From positions 10,244,001 through 10,308,000 of the forward strand of contig NC_091013.1 of assembly GCF_041296385.1 (NCBI RefSeq): a stretch of DNA of 64,000 nucleotides. The letters are read 5' to 3'. Origin of the DNA: Aphelocoma coerulescens (taxonomy: Eukaryota; Chordata; Aves; Passeriformes; Corvidae). The position numbers were made by a program, and so were the translations under genes. The notes beneath the pieces are model-generated. The model saw only the letters and a list, made by a program, of their open reading frames with translations. It had not been told where the DNA came from and did no database searches. Positions within the stretch are counted from its first letter, which is position 1; every line of letters begins with the position of its first letter. Of this stretch, positions 12,234 through 24,115 are shown piece by piece.

Positions 12234-12575
12234 AGAGTCATAGAATTGCTTGGGTTGGAAAAGACCCTTAAGATCCTCAAGTCCAACCATTAACCTAATA
12301 CTGCCAAGTCCACCACTAACCCATGTTCCTGCTGCATCTACACATCCGAGGACAGTGACTCAACCACTTCCCTGGGAAGACCATTCTAATGTTTAAACAT
12401 GCAGTGGAATGTTTTTTTCCTAAAATCCAATCTAAACCTCCACTGGCGCAACTTGAGGCCATTTCCTCTTATTCTATTCTTTGTTACTATACCCACCTCA
12501 TTGCAACCTTCTTTTAGGTTGCAGAAATCAATAAGGCCACCCCTCAGCCTCCTCTTCACCAACTAAATAACTTTT
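12234..12575 (-). mobile_element. CR1 LINE 3' fragment (reverse) in intron 10
   Basis: The + strand begins AGTCATAGAATTGCTTGGGT, the reverse complement of the CR1 3' terminus. It continues with GGAAAAGACCCTTAAGATC, CTGCCAAGTCCACCACTAA, GTGACTCAACCACTTCCCTG and CAACTTGAGGCCATTTCCTC, all landmarks of avian CR1 read in reverse. It is 5'-truncated (right edge), as usual for this family. It makes up about half of intron 10. Confidence 0.9.
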
Positions 12576-12736
12576 TGCCCTTTGAAGAAAGTGAAAGTGT
12601 TTCTTTTTGGTTTATTTCTGGTTTATGTTACAAGGTTTTGGGAGGGGTTGAAAAAATTAAAAGTGAGGTTGAAAATCATGTTTTCAAAATGGTGCAATTC
12701 TGTCTTTCCTTTCAAAGAATGCAACTTAAACCTGGA

Positions 12737-12778
12737 TTGTTTGTTTGTTTGTTTGTTTGTTGTTGTTGTTGTTGTTGT
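12737..12778 (+). repeat. (TTTG)n(TTG)n microsatellite forming the exon 11 acceptor tract
   Basis: About five TTTG units (12737-12759) run into about six TTG units (12760-12778), followed immediately by CAG and exon 11. The repeat occupies the whole polypyrimidine-tract position of the acceptor, so the tract is regularly interrupted by G. Repeat-length changes could therefore alter exon 11 splicing. Confidence 0.95.
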
Positions 12779-12781
12779 CAG

Positions 12782-12963
12782 GGTTTCATGATGGAGTTAA
12801 CAGCTCACCAAGGACGTGTTGGTAATGTTTTGCAAGTTGGAAGTCAACTTCTGTCAACAGGAAAACTTTCAGATGAGGAAGAGAATGAAATCCAAGAACA
12901 AATGAATCTACTTAATTCTCGTTGGGAAAGTCTCAGGGTAGCAAGTATGGAGAAGCAAAGCAA
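12782..12963 (+). CDS. DMD: Dystrophin exon 11 (182 bp): spectrin repeat 1, helices B and C
   Basis: Enters at phase 0 and ends two bases into a codon, as in human exon 11 (182 bp). The translation opens [15 protein letters not shown], contains [19 protein letters not shown] and ends [18 protein letters not shown]; the Trp in LNSRW is the conserved helix C tryptophan. Human has GYMMDLT at the start and C in place of S in RWESL, so changes are conservative. The final AA is completed by T of exon 12 to give Asn. The donor is a strong AA|GTAAGT; the acceptor CAG follows a TTG microsatellite. With exon 12 it completes repeat 1. Confidence 0.97.
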
Positions 12964-15900
12964 GTAAGTAATATGTCAGGTGAAATAATATAGATTGATT
13001 TTGACTGAAACAATCCTGAACTTGGCTAACAGTTGGGATTTTCTTTCACTTCAGTGTGAACCAAACTCCATCTCTTATCTGTTTTAACCTGAAATTTGAT
13101 GTGATTTTGAACCTTGCATGTTGTTTGGAGCCTGAAAGCCACATAAAGCTGCAGCTGTCAGCAGCTTGGACAGAGATAACACTTTAACCAAAATTTAGTT
13201 AACCTACCTCACCTTTTTCCAGTTGTTTCAATAAATATTGTATCACACAATATTGAGCAACAAAGGAGAGAATCTCTGCAAAGATAAAAAAGGGAAACAG
13301 AAACCAATCTTTTAAGGCCTGTAAAACTCAATCCCACAAAAAGAATGAATGAGATCTTAGCTTTCCTGGAAATATTGCTGTGATTTTATCTAAGAAAAAA
13401 TTACACTATTTAAAAAAGGGCAAGTCCTACAGCTTACAGTTTAAATACAAGTAAAAGTAGAAAAATAATCTATTAAATACTCAGATTAATCTTCAGAGGA
13501 TTTTTAATGATATTATGTTTGATTTTGAAATTTTGATTTACATAGTACCATGTGGGATAAGAAATTCCATAAATGTAAGAGCTTGTGATTGTGCCACAGG
13601 GGAGTAATTTGGTTTACAGGATACAGAGATACAGTATATCTTTTCTTACTTTCTTCATAAACATATATTGAATATATTCAGCTATTCATCTTGCTCCTCT
13701 TTGAGCATTTTCCGTTTCTACCTTACCTTTTGGAGTTGAGGGGTTTGCCCACTGCATTAAAAAGCAAACCAGGATTTTCAACAATTGGATGACATAACTC
13801 TCTTTCTTGAAATATGTTCTTAGCAATTCCAAACACTTGTTTTCTTTTCAGCTTGCTACTGGGTATTGAGATTGTTGCCTTTGTTCTGTCTTCCTTTAAG
13901 ATTGTTGATGGGTTTCAGATGTTCCAACCTAACTTATTCCAGTTTTAGTGTTTTCTTGGAGAGAAAATTCTATGATGCTTTAGTGTGGGAAGTTTGTATT
14001 TGCCATATTTATTTTCATTTAAATCAACACATGCAAGTAGCTACGTCTCTGAGTGGTACTTTGTCTACTTAAAATGTCCTTTAACACCAGTTGTTAAACT
14101 CATCCCCCAGATACAGCTATAGTCATTGCTTGGGGATTGTAAAGGCCTAGTATCTTCTGAAGCAGGTCATCTTTGAGTAATATGAATTCAGTAGAAGACA
14201 TAAAATGATAGGGGTTTCACAGAGGGTGTTGTGCTACTATTTAATTTCCTATACAAAAAAAAATCTGTGATAAGTTCAATGAGATTTGGGATAGGACAAG
14301 AGAAAATTTCTCAGGAGTGACCTACTTAGATATAGTTAATTCTGGCCTTTTGGTCAAACCCCTGTGTTTCAAGAAACCGGCCAGAGGATTATTGAAAGCT
14401 TTCATATCACAATATAATATATTTCTGGGTTATTATACATAATTTAAACTCTCAGGGTCCATCTTCTACTTCAGCTTAAAGCACAATCTTCTGAGCACAT
14501 TTCTGTAATCTTGTCCCTAAGGCAACAGTGACATGTTTAGCCAAACAGAGGTGGTTTTTGTGAAGATGAGAACAGCAAGGCTGTCTGACCTCTGTGATGG
14601 TAATAGGAAGTGTAAAAAAAAGGTACCACACTTTACAGCCCAGGGAAGAAAAAAGCAAGCAATAAACAAGGACAGGAGGAAGATATACTGATAAAGATGC
14701 TATAAAAGTGAAAGGGTCTTAGGAAAAGTGATTTAGGAGGTCAGAATGTCAGAGGAGGTTTGGAACACAACAATGCCTTTGTATAAAGGCAGCCCAGACT
14801 AGATTTCTCATGTATTCACTGTATATTGAAAGTGTTTGACTCTTCTAATATGCAGTGCACTAGCATGCTGAAGGAAAACAGTCTGTTTTTTTAAATTTCT
14901 TCCTCCTGGCCTTTCTTAAACAGGATTCTTTATATTAAAGCATCTCAGAGTGATAAATATACCACTGTAGAGAAAAACAATGCAACTAACCACTTTACAG
15001 AGAATTCTACAACTTTTAAAACACATTCAATTCAATGAAAAAGTTTTTTTTTTTTTAATTTGAAACTTATGAGAGCCATACTATAAACAAAGATTTTGGT
15101 AATCTCCTGAGTTATATAAATAAGTACTAAACCCTCATATCACATATCTGTAAAAAGTCTGTAAAAGTGTTTTGAAAGCCAGGAAGTACCTGGAGAATGG
15201 TAAGAAAGAAGAAGCATTCTTTTGCTTAGGAATAAACTGTGATTGTTTTCTATGATTATTTAATTTTGAAATTTATGCTCCTTACTTCAGAATAATATCA
15301 ATAGTATGTATAGTAAGTATTTATTCACATTTCCATTTTCTTAAATTCAGTTTAACAGTTTTTCTGTACAGTTTATTTAATTTATTGCTAAGAGGATAGC
15401 TCCAGGATGAAGCATTGTACTTTATATTTATAATAGCTTAGTTTAGAGCATCAAGTAAGACAATAAAATACAAACTTGAAAGTGAAGGACTAAGATCTTA
15501 GGTCCCTAATCCCTTGTGAACCATGGGCTTTATTAAAACAGGGTATCATCTTTCTGTATTCTGTCTGTAATTAACAGAGAGATTAGGATGGAAACAACAC
15601 TGTATGAATTCTCTGGTGGTTTTAATCAATCTTTAGTATATGATTTCAAGTTAAAAAGAAAACAAAAAACCAAACCTGAAATCATACTATATCAGGAAGA
15701 TCCATGACTTTCTCTTAGGAAAAACAAAAACCTTTCACAGAGCTCCAAGTGTATCACCTGATACCATCTCAGTGCCATTCAGGACCACTGAGGTACCATT
15801 CAAGAAACAGTTGTGACTAAAACCTTATTTAAAATCAAGCTTTTAAAAATTTTAAATTTGTTTGCAAGATTTTATTTCCATAAAGTTGATTCACCTTGGC

Positions 15901-16584
15901 GTCTGTCTGCAGCCTCTCCCCTTTTCTGTATCCACTGCTCTACATTTGAAGATCTGCTCCATGCCCATGTACTCCTCAGGATTCGTTTGACCACTCCTTG
16001 CACTTGGTTTCACAGATTGCCTTTCACATTTTCTCACTTTTACCATTCCTGCTTCAAGAGACTCTGGTTTGGCTTCTCTTCCTATGATCACTACTAAAAC
16101 TTGATTATTTCTCTTTCAGAAGTCCTCAGACAACTTTTTTTTCTTCTATCCAGATGCAAGTGATAATCCTGGGATAAATTATTATTTTTGTTGACAGCAT
16201 TAAGAGAAAAAAAAAAAAAGACAAACTTTTTTTTTTTGTTGTTTTAACAGCTAATATTTTATTATTGAAATACCCAAGTCATAGGAGTTTTTGAATAATT
16301 CCATTTGTACTTCTGCTTGAAAGTATCTTGTACATTCTTGTTACTTTTGGGATATTTGAAGTCTGTGTTTGTAATCTCTTTGATTAAAAGAAAAAAAGAT
16401 CCTTATTTAAAAAAAGTTTATGAATGCGAAATTTATTATTTGCATAAACATCATAAAGCTTTTTTTGAGAAGGTCTTTTATGTGATGACCCATTCTTTTT
16501 AAAGCAAAGGCCATTTCAGGGAGAGAAGACAATATCAGAGTGGTGGAGGTTCGTTTTTCTTTTGTGGTGAAGTACCCCAAGGCA

Positions 16585-16705
16585 ATCATTCCCCAGCCTG
16601 CATCATTCAAGGGTCCTTCCTTTCCTTCCTTCCTTCCCAAGGCAGGACTTTGTATTTGTCATGGTTGAATGTTTTAAGGTTCCTCTCGGCCTGTCCCTTG
16701 TCTAA
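16585..16705 (-). mobile_element. Possible avian retroelement fragment
   Basis: A more GC-balanced block in which AAGGCAGGACTTTGTATTTG, then GGTTGAATGTTTTAAGGTTC and CTCGGCCTGTCCCTTG resemble a dispersed avian repeat with the pattern 'GCAGGACTT..ACTT..TTGTTGAA..TT..GAGGTTCC..TCGGCC'. A CCTT-rich tract adjoins it. The match is from memory of the pattern and the copy is diverged, so family and strand are uncertain. Confidence 0.3.
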
Positions 16706-18343
16706 CAATGAAGTGTGAGTTAGCCAGGATAAATACAAAGTACTAAGTATCACTGGAAACAGTGATTTCTTTGCACAATATGAGTTAATGCTGTGTATAC
16801 AGTACTTTTTTTAACAGTTCAAAATAGCAAAGAGTAATTCAATAAATATTTAATCAGAGACTAAACATTTGAATAATTTTGAGAAGATTCAAAATGGAAG
16901 CAATTTTTTTTTCCTAAAAATGTAAGGAAATAAATTACAGCCAACAATACAAGTGCCGAAGTTTCAGACATATATCTTAAAATATGAACAAGTTACGAGT
17001 GAGATACAGGATTTCACATATTACAGCTACATGATGATCCCATTTATTAAATCCTGGTCATTCAGAGGAATTTAAGTGAGTACCAAAAATTACCGACATG
17101 TACAATGTAATCTTCTGTGATGATTAGATTGAAAATTTTTAGGTATATCTGGGAAAATACAGAATGGTGCTGACTTTGGACATATTTAGGCATGGATTTT
17201 CAAATTTATGTATTTCTGGGTTTTTTCAAACTGTTATGGGAAAATCCACAATTGTTTGGACAAGCTCATAAGTATTTGCTTTACTTGAGCATCGTGAAAT
17301 TGTGACAGAAACGTCACGTTTGGGTTTCTGCAAACATTTCTTAAGTTGCCTAACAGGTCATGGACAAGACCAATGCACTTTTCTGGAGCATTGTACTCAC
17401 ACTGCACATCTGCCAGTCTGCACTTCTGGAGTTCTGCTGGAGAAAATGTATTTAAAAAAAGGTTTAAAATAACCTTGTGGGGAGAAATGTCAGTGTGAAG
17501 TTGAGTAATTCTAGGTGCTCTTGGTCACAGAGCTGAAAATCACAATAGCTTTCTAATTTGGGCTACGTTTTCAAGTAGCCAACTGAGAAACAAGTGAATT
17601 AAAGTACAACTCTGCTATCTTTCTTACACTGTAATTTTCTCAAGTCTGAAAGTTCAACTCGAGTTCTGAAAGTAGTTAACTGGCTTTTTGCTGCAAGAGT
17701 TGTGCTTGAGAACTAAGTAACATACTAAAGCATACAATGGTTTCAACAAGCTCAGTATGATTGAGGAACAGTGACTTTGGTCTGTCAAATGTAAATAAAA
17801 AAATTGTATGCTATTTGAAAGATGGATAATACAAAGGTGTTGTTTTAACTTCATTGCTCAGAAATAGTTAACACATTATTTTAAGAATGCTGTTGATAAG
17901 ATGAAGATTTTGTTTAGAAAAGTCTAGAGAATTTCTAAAGAAGCAAGGGTAAGTAGAAATCTGTAATGGATTTCTGGCCAGATTATTTTGGATCTAGCTA
18001 TATAATTTGATTAGGAAAAACTGAAGTATTTCCTGCTTAATTTTTCAGATTATTCCCTGTTGAATAACTGAAAATTTAATAATTTCTTCTGTTTAATATC
18101 CTAAATTAGAGGAAGCCTGGTAAGGTCAGCTGTATGAGCAGTTTTCAAAATACTTGTAGTGGATAACAGAAGCTTGAAAAAAAACGGATAGTAGAAATTT
18201 TGAACTCCAGTTCTAATAGAAATGCAGCTGGAGGACAAAGCTTTGACAGAATATTACATGGTGTAGTCAGTTGCTAAAGAAAAAGCTTCAAAACAGTTGG
18301 TCTAAATCAAAACTACTTCAAAAAATTTTCAGTTACCTTCTCC

Positions 18344-18512
18344 ATAGAATCATAGAATTTGCTAAGTTGGAAGGGACCCATCGGGATCCAACTCCTGGCC
18401 CTGCACAGGACATCCCAACAGTCACATCCTGGGCCTGAGAGCATTGTCCAAACACTCCTTGAGCTCTGTCCTTGGTGCTGTAACCATTGCCCTGGGGAGC
18501 CTGTTCCCCTTT
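18344..18512 (-). mobile_element. CR1 LINE 3' fragment (reverse) upstream of exon 12
   Basis: The + strand shows ATAGAATCATAGAATTTGCT, AAGTTGGAAGGGACCCAT, GATCCAACTCCTGGCCCTGC and then GGGGAGCCTGTTCCC, the reverse complement of an avian CR1 3' end. 5'-truncated. It ends about 130 bp before the exon 12 acceptor. Confidence 0.88.
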
Positions 18513-18644
18513 GAAAAATACATATTTCTTCTTTTCTGCCTTCAAATGTAACCTTGTGAAAATTGGGTAGTATATGGGGCAGATGTTTCTGCCTATTTTT
18601 TTCTTCACTTACAACTTCTAATTATTTTTTTCTTTGTTTTACAG

Positions 18645-18795
18645 TTTACATAAAATCCTGATGGATCTGCAGAATCAGCAGCTGGCCCAGCTAGCTGATT
18701 GGCTGACAAAAACTGAGGAAAGGACAAAGAAAATTGATTTGGAGCCCTTAGGTCCAGATCTAGAGGACCTAAAGCATCAAATAGAAGAACATAAG
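18645..18795 (+). CDS. DMD: Dystrophin exon 12 (151 bp): repeat 1/2 junction and repeat 2 helix A
   Basis: The first base completes the Asn codon from exon 11; 50 full codons follow, ending at phase 0, the human exon 12 length. The translation LHKILMDLQNQQLAQLADWL continues with TKTEERTKKIDLEPLGPDLE and DLKHQIEEHK. The Trp in DWL is the helix A tryptophan. The middle (QQLAQLADW, human QKLKELNDW) and KKIDLEPLG (human RKMEEEPLG) differ most. The acceptor is TTTTACAG; the donor is AAG|GTATGC. Confidence 0.97.
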
Positions 18796-20949
18796 GTATG
18801 CTGTGGTATGCTTCCAAACGCATAAAAAACAAATTGGGTGTTTGACATTTTAAAAGCTCTACTTCTGCCATTAGAGCATAGCAAAGTAATATGAAATCTT
18901 GGTTTAATATTTATTGTTCTGTACACTTAACAAGCTTTTGTAGACCTATTTTATCACAACTTTGAGTTTTATTCTGATATAAAAAAGAATTGCATTCTTT
19001 TTATATATAAGCAATATACTAGAATATGCAAGGCAACTGTAACATCTTTTCATTACATTACAATAAATATGCATCAGGTTTTTTTTTATACCTATGTATT
19101 CTTCTTTTTGCATCTTACTTTTTTCCATTACATGTTATAGCAGCAATGAGGCAGCAATATACAAAGACCTGATAATTTTGTTAGGACTCCAGAGATTCTG
19201 AATATATATTTGCACTGAATATATATTATGCACGCTAAAATGCACTACTTTCTAACTGTAGAAAATACTTTCGGTAATATATTTAAATAAAAAAATAACA
19301 AACTAATGAATAGAATGTAAATGGAATTTGGCCAATTTTCTTCCACATTACATGAGAGTAATTTTTTAATTGGAAGAATTAAGAACTAAAAAGAGAGAGA
19401 GGATTGCTTGTGTAATAGATTCATTCAATTTACTGGATTAGATTGCTTTGCTTCATATTAATTTAGATTTAAAAATAAATTTATATATGTGTCTATAGCA
19501 CATGTTGATGAAGATAAGGGAACAGAAAAGTATAGAAAACAGAGATGATTTGTGAGGTGTTAGAGATTTAATGTGATGACCTCTTAATGTTTCTACATCA
19601 GTGGCTCAAAGCAGTTCTGTTCCCCGGTATCTTGAGAGATTTTAACACCTGATGCTTCATGGTTTGTGTCAGTGCTAGCCCAGGTTTTAGAGGGCAGATC
19701 ATCCTGAAAAACAATTCAAACTGAAATCAGCTTTTACAGGTCTTTTAAAAAGAGGTCAGAAACTGCAAAAGACTTCATGATCCACTTGTGTGTTAAAGAT
19801 GATTTCTTTGCATTCTGATTAAGGAGTGCTGTTGAAGAAGAATACAAATTCTGCAGCTGCTGCTGCTGTTTGTGCTGTCTCTGCTTGCCCTGTGAGGAGA
19901 CAATGTATTTCAGTATGTGGGTTTACTAGCTAGTGATATTTTCTGACATTAAATTTTCTTTTTAAAATAGACGGCAGGTAATTATGAAATGGTAATTAGA
20001 GAAAGAAACAGGAAAGATTTTGAATACATCAGTACTGAGACTTGAATAACTTTACTCCTATTTCTATGCATTTTATGCTTGAATAGTAACATAAAATGTA
20101 ATCCTTTTATTTATGCAATCTCTTTACGCTGCTTCTTTCTTATACTGAGAAAAATGGGTATTTACCTTGTATTTGAAGATTCTGAGTGAAGACATGCAGA
20201 AACTTCTCTTCCACGTAATAGTTCTTCATTTTTGGTGTGCTGAGTTAGTGAATATTATTTATTTATGTGTACTACTTTTCAAATCTGTTTCCTGCGCAAG
20301 ACACAATTTAGCTAGAAATGATGGAAATAAAAGGTTTTGGGTTTAATTTTAATTACATTTGCATTCATTTATCATTTACCTTATTCAGAATTCAAAGTAC
20401 AGGGTTTTCCACTCTTTCAATTATTGAGAGAAAATTTCATATACTTTTATTGTGTATTATATATAGCAAAGCTACCTCCTACATCAAGGTCTAAAACAAT
20501 GGAATTTTAGTAGGACAGTTTTTGCTTTGTTATTAAACAAGCAACCAAAAAACTTTGCATGCTTCATATTTTCATTTAGTCTCACGTGACTCTCGTTGCA
20601 TCAGGAAACAATGTTTTGTAAATTCATATGAGGAACCAAAAGTTAGAAGATTTAAAAGGCAATCATCATTTCAAATGAAACAGACTTCAGCAAAACTGAT
20701 AGGTTTGGGTTGTTGTCATCCTGTCTCTGTCTCCTCTTTACCTTCATAATTTTCCTTTCTCCTCTTTACCTGTTCATTAGCAGGTACTTTTCACTCTATT
20801 TATTTCATGTTATGTATCCCCCTTTGTCTTATTATTTCCATACATCTAATTTCATTATTCTATGCATTTTAAAATGATGTTGCAAAAATATTGGTCTTGA
20901 GTTCTTGTGACTGACACTTCAGTTTCCCTTCTCCCTGCTGGGTTATATT

Positions 20950-20968
20950 AAAAAAAAAAAAAAAAAAA
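20950..20968. repeat. A homopolymer (19 nt)
   Basis: Nineteen consecutive A. No retroelement body was recognised directly upstream, so this may be simple slippage rather than a retrotransposition tail. Confidence 0.9.
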
Positions 20969-23083
20969 TCACTAATGTGTATTGGAGCAGCATCCTGCTT
21001 AGTTCAGAAATACATGAGGTTAATGTCTTGATAGTACTGAAAATTTTCTGAGTGGACTAAAGTAATGGTGGACTCTATAAAGTTTCATATCATTAGAAAG
21101 GTACAGAGTTCTGGTAAGAAATCTGGCACAGTCAATATATTTTGGAATAATAGTTAAACATTTCAGTAAAGAAGTACTGTTTTTTGAAGTAGTGCTTTAA
21201 GTATTTTGTCTCATATTACAATTATGCCTTTCTTAAAATTTTGTAAAGGGAGAAAGCTACTTTTCAGTAACAATCTAGGGACTATTGGGCTGTCCAAGCA
21301 GAATATCATATTGGAAATGCTATAATTAATGAAAAAATTGTGCTTTTAATTGCACTGGTTTTATTATTCCAAATTATTATTACACCATATATAGTTAGTA
21401 GATTGCTATAGTTTCATTAACTTTCTAAAAACATCTAAGCCTTTTTAGTGCTAGGATTTTAGTACTTCAAAGTAATTGAAAAGCTAAGATGAAACACTTC
21501 TTCAGTGTCCAAATATCAGGATGGATTTGTCTTTGGATACTTGGATGACTTTGGTAGGCATTTTTATTCATTTTGAACTAGATTATGTTGGAGTGGTTTG
21601 TTATCTGATAGATAGGAATTAAAGGAATTGTGGAGTTTTATGAGTTTCTGTTGTTGCTATCTTTATTCATCAACATCTATATCCATCTCACATTTTAAGT
21701 ACCTGAAAATTTTCTATGTCTTTAATAAGCTCAGGACAGCTTGTTAGAAATTTCCATTTAAATGATTTGAACAGAGTGTGCTCTTGCCTTGAAACTGTCC
21801 ATCATAAATTCCTGTTCCAACAAGATCCTGTAAACAAACAATTTTCACCAATGAATTTCATGGTAAAAATAGACATTTGGGTTATAAAGAGCAGTCTTTT
21901 ACCTCAGAGTAAATTGAATCTTCCTGAGGACTAGATAATGACTCAACTTTCTGGTTCATCTGTTCCATGACTTCTCAAGTCTTTCACAATGTGTGTGAGA
22001 CTCCCACTTCCAAAGTGCCATATACTCCTGCACTTGCAGAGCATTGCTAACTCTGGTTTTGTTCTGGGATGCCATCTGTCAGATTCCAGCTAATAAGGAA
22101 ATAAAAGTCACCTTGTCCATGGCTGCAGACTTACAGAGAAATGAATTTGTTTTTGTATGGCTTAAAGAGAGGGGGTTAAACGTGGGGGAAGTGAGCTGTA
22201 TTATACACTCTGAGCCATGTGTGCTCTGCCTCCTCTTCCCTATCAAGTGCTGGGTCACAAAATGTTGAGAAGTCTAAATTCCAGGAATGGCTCTAGCAAT
22301 TTAGTGTACTTCACAGTCCTTGAGAATTGTTTTATAGTCTAGTTCTCTGAAGCAAATGGTACTCACAAGCATGAAAGTCAGAAAAAGATTCTTATATTGT
22401 CTCAATATGCCCATGAAAGAAATTAATTCTGAAATGTGTGGTAAGATATTTATGCTCTAAAAACAAAGTAGTCTGGGAATTCCTTTGCTATTGCTTATAA
22501 CCACATTATGTTTTGGTTTTTAAATTGTCACATAAAAGTAATATGTCTTATGAAAAAGAGATTTAGAATGCATAACATCTTCAGCAAGGACTTCTTCATA
22601 CCTGAGTGAATTACTCTGCATGAAAAAGCAGCAGAAAACCATGGCATGGTGAAATTTAACATAGTTGGTAATACAGTCAAGGTTTCTCTTGTGACAAGGC
22701 CATGTTATTTTTCTGACTGTAACTATCCCAGTATATGTATTAATCCCTAGAACACACTTGGCTGAAGTATTGAGGACATAATCCAGGAATTTGGTTTCCC
22801 CCATTCTTTTGTTGGTTTGAAACAAGTTAGAGACACATAAAAAGTGCAGGCAAGATGGAGTCCTGGATACCTTGGGGTTTTTTTTCAGGGGAGTGGCATT
22901 AGGTCTTCTGTGTGGTTTTAATTTTCAGTACCAACACCAGTTTAGTGCCTTCCATTTTTGTTGTTTGTCCTCAGCAAAGGAAGGAGAAAATAGGTGTGGC
23001 TGCTCTGGTGCCAGATCTGGGCTGGTTTGGATTTTATCAAACTATAGTGAAGGAGGGGTTCCATTTTTATGGCAACTGAGAAG

Positions 23084-23100
23084 AAAAAAAAAAAAAAAAA
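23084..23100. repeat. A homopolymer (17 nt)
   Basis: Seventeen consecutive A following GAGAAG. No insertion landmarks were recognised next to it. Confidence 0.9.
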
Positions 23101-23588
23101 GGCAAGAAAGTTTTTCCTCAGACATGCAGAAATCATGAAATGCCTTTGCTTCTTGCTTAGTTTCCTGGTTTCTGCAGTGAGTGAGACTGTGAGACTAGGG
23201 TGCTACATGAGTCTCCTAAAGGTGGGTCACCTCCTGAGAAGTTTTTTCCTATGTAAGTAATATTCTAGGGCTGCCAAGCTGAAGTTAGTATGTGGTTGTT
23301 TAATGAAAACTATGTAATTTTTAATGTTCTTACAATTTTGAAAAAATTAAATATTTTCATATATTAATATGAAGTACAAAATTTAATTCAGTGGCAATTT
23401 AAAATCTTCAGGCATGTATGCATATTATGTGAATATCCATAGATCAGCTACATAAACTCACTAAATCCTCTCTCATGCTATATTTTCAATCTGGAATATT
23501 GTGATAAGAGGACTTGTGAGTGAGTAACTTTAAGCTCTGAAATTCTCATAGTTGGTTAGTTATGTGAGTCAATCAGTCAATGGTACAC

Positions 23589-23694
23589 TTTTTTGGTTGT
23601 TTTGGTTTTTTGTTGGTGTGATTTTTGGTTTTTTTTTGTTTGTTTGTTTTTTTTGTTTGTTTGTTTGTTTTGTTTTGGGTTTTTTTTTGCTTTG
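23589..23694. repeat. T/G low-complexity tract upstream of exon 13
   Basis: A roughly 106-bp stretch made almost only of T and G, with TTTG-type repeats concentrated at 23638-23677. It ends 35 bp before exon 13 and so overlaps the likely branch point/pyrimidine region. In RNA it is rich in UG and GU, the type of sequence bound by CELF and TDP-43-class proteins (known for these families, not shown here). Confidence 0.9.
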
Positions 23695-23729
23695 GAACAT
23701 GTTTTCTAACATGTATGCTTTAATTATAG

Positions 23730-23849
23730 GCATTTCAAGAAGATCTGGAGCAAGAACAAGTCAAAGTGAATTCCCTAACCCATATGGTAGTGGTGGTGGA
23801 TGAAAACAGTGGAGACAGAGCTACTGCTGCACTGGAAGAGCAGCTTCAG
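23730..23849 (+). CDS. DMD: Dystrophin exon 13 (120 bp): spectrin repeat 2 helix B
   Basis: Forty codons, phase 0 at both ends, matching human exon 13. The translation [20 protein letters not shown] continues [20 protein letters not shown]. The [13 protein letters not shown] run is identical to human. The first residues are AF instead of human VL and the last is Q instead of K. The acceptor is TTTAATTATAG after a T/G-rich tract; the donor is CAG|GTAATG. As a symmetric exon its loss would keep frame. Confidence 0.97.
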
Positions 23850-24080
23850 GTAATGACTAAATGGCAGTGCTGGTCCCAAAAATTTGAAATAGGAAATTTT
23901 TAAAATAAGCAAAACCAGATCGGGAATGTGTACAGGATCATAATTGGTAGACAAATAATTGTTATCAAGAAATATTAAGATTTTGCTATATTTTTCTAAA
24001 GCACTTTTGGGAGGAAATTCATGATTTATTTCCCATTGTGTTTTCATGGCCATGTTTCTTAGGAAATGAAGGGAATAATC

Positions 24081-24115
24081 ACTCAATTGTATTTTCTAAA
24101 TACAATTACTTGAGT
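24081..24115. repeat. AT-rich inverted repeat (hairpin)
   Basis: Arms AATTGTATTT and AAATACAATT are exact reverse complements around a TCT loop. Outer ACTC and GAGT also pair if a four-base bulge is allowed on the right. It lies 230 bp downstream of exon 13. Confidence 0.7.

Larger units (their letters stand above)
12108..12781 (+). other. DMD: Intron 10 (674 bp)
   Basis: A very short intron for dystrophin, bounded by GTACAT and GTCAG. About half of it (12234-12575) is a reverse CR1 fragment. The last 45 bases are a TTTG/TTG microsatellite running into the acceptor. No other feature seen. Confidence 0.95.
12964..18644 (+). other. DMD: Intron 11 (5,681 bp)
   Basis: Bounded by GTAAGT and TTTTACAG. 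Contains an 8-bp-arm AT-rich hairpin at 13234-13254, T and A runs near 15044-15056 and 16207-16231, a possible retroelement fragment at 16585-16705 and a clear reverse CR1 at 18344-18512. The rest shows no recognised coding or RNA signal. Confidence 0.93.
18796..23729 (+). other. DMD: Intron 12 (4,934 bp)
   Basis: Bounded by GTATGC and AATTATAG. Contains a 19-nt A run at 20950-20968, a 17-nt A run at 23084-23100, and a 106-bp T/G low-complexity tract at 23589-23694 just before exon 13. No retroelement with clear landmarks was seen and no ORF resembles a known protein. Confidence 0.93.

Noticed and set aside
12108..12293. Extension of the exon 10 frame into intron 10 as an alternative terminal exon
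   Set aside because: The frame runs into intron and the CR1 to a stop; no polyadenylation signal context was recognised. A standard GT donor ends the exon.
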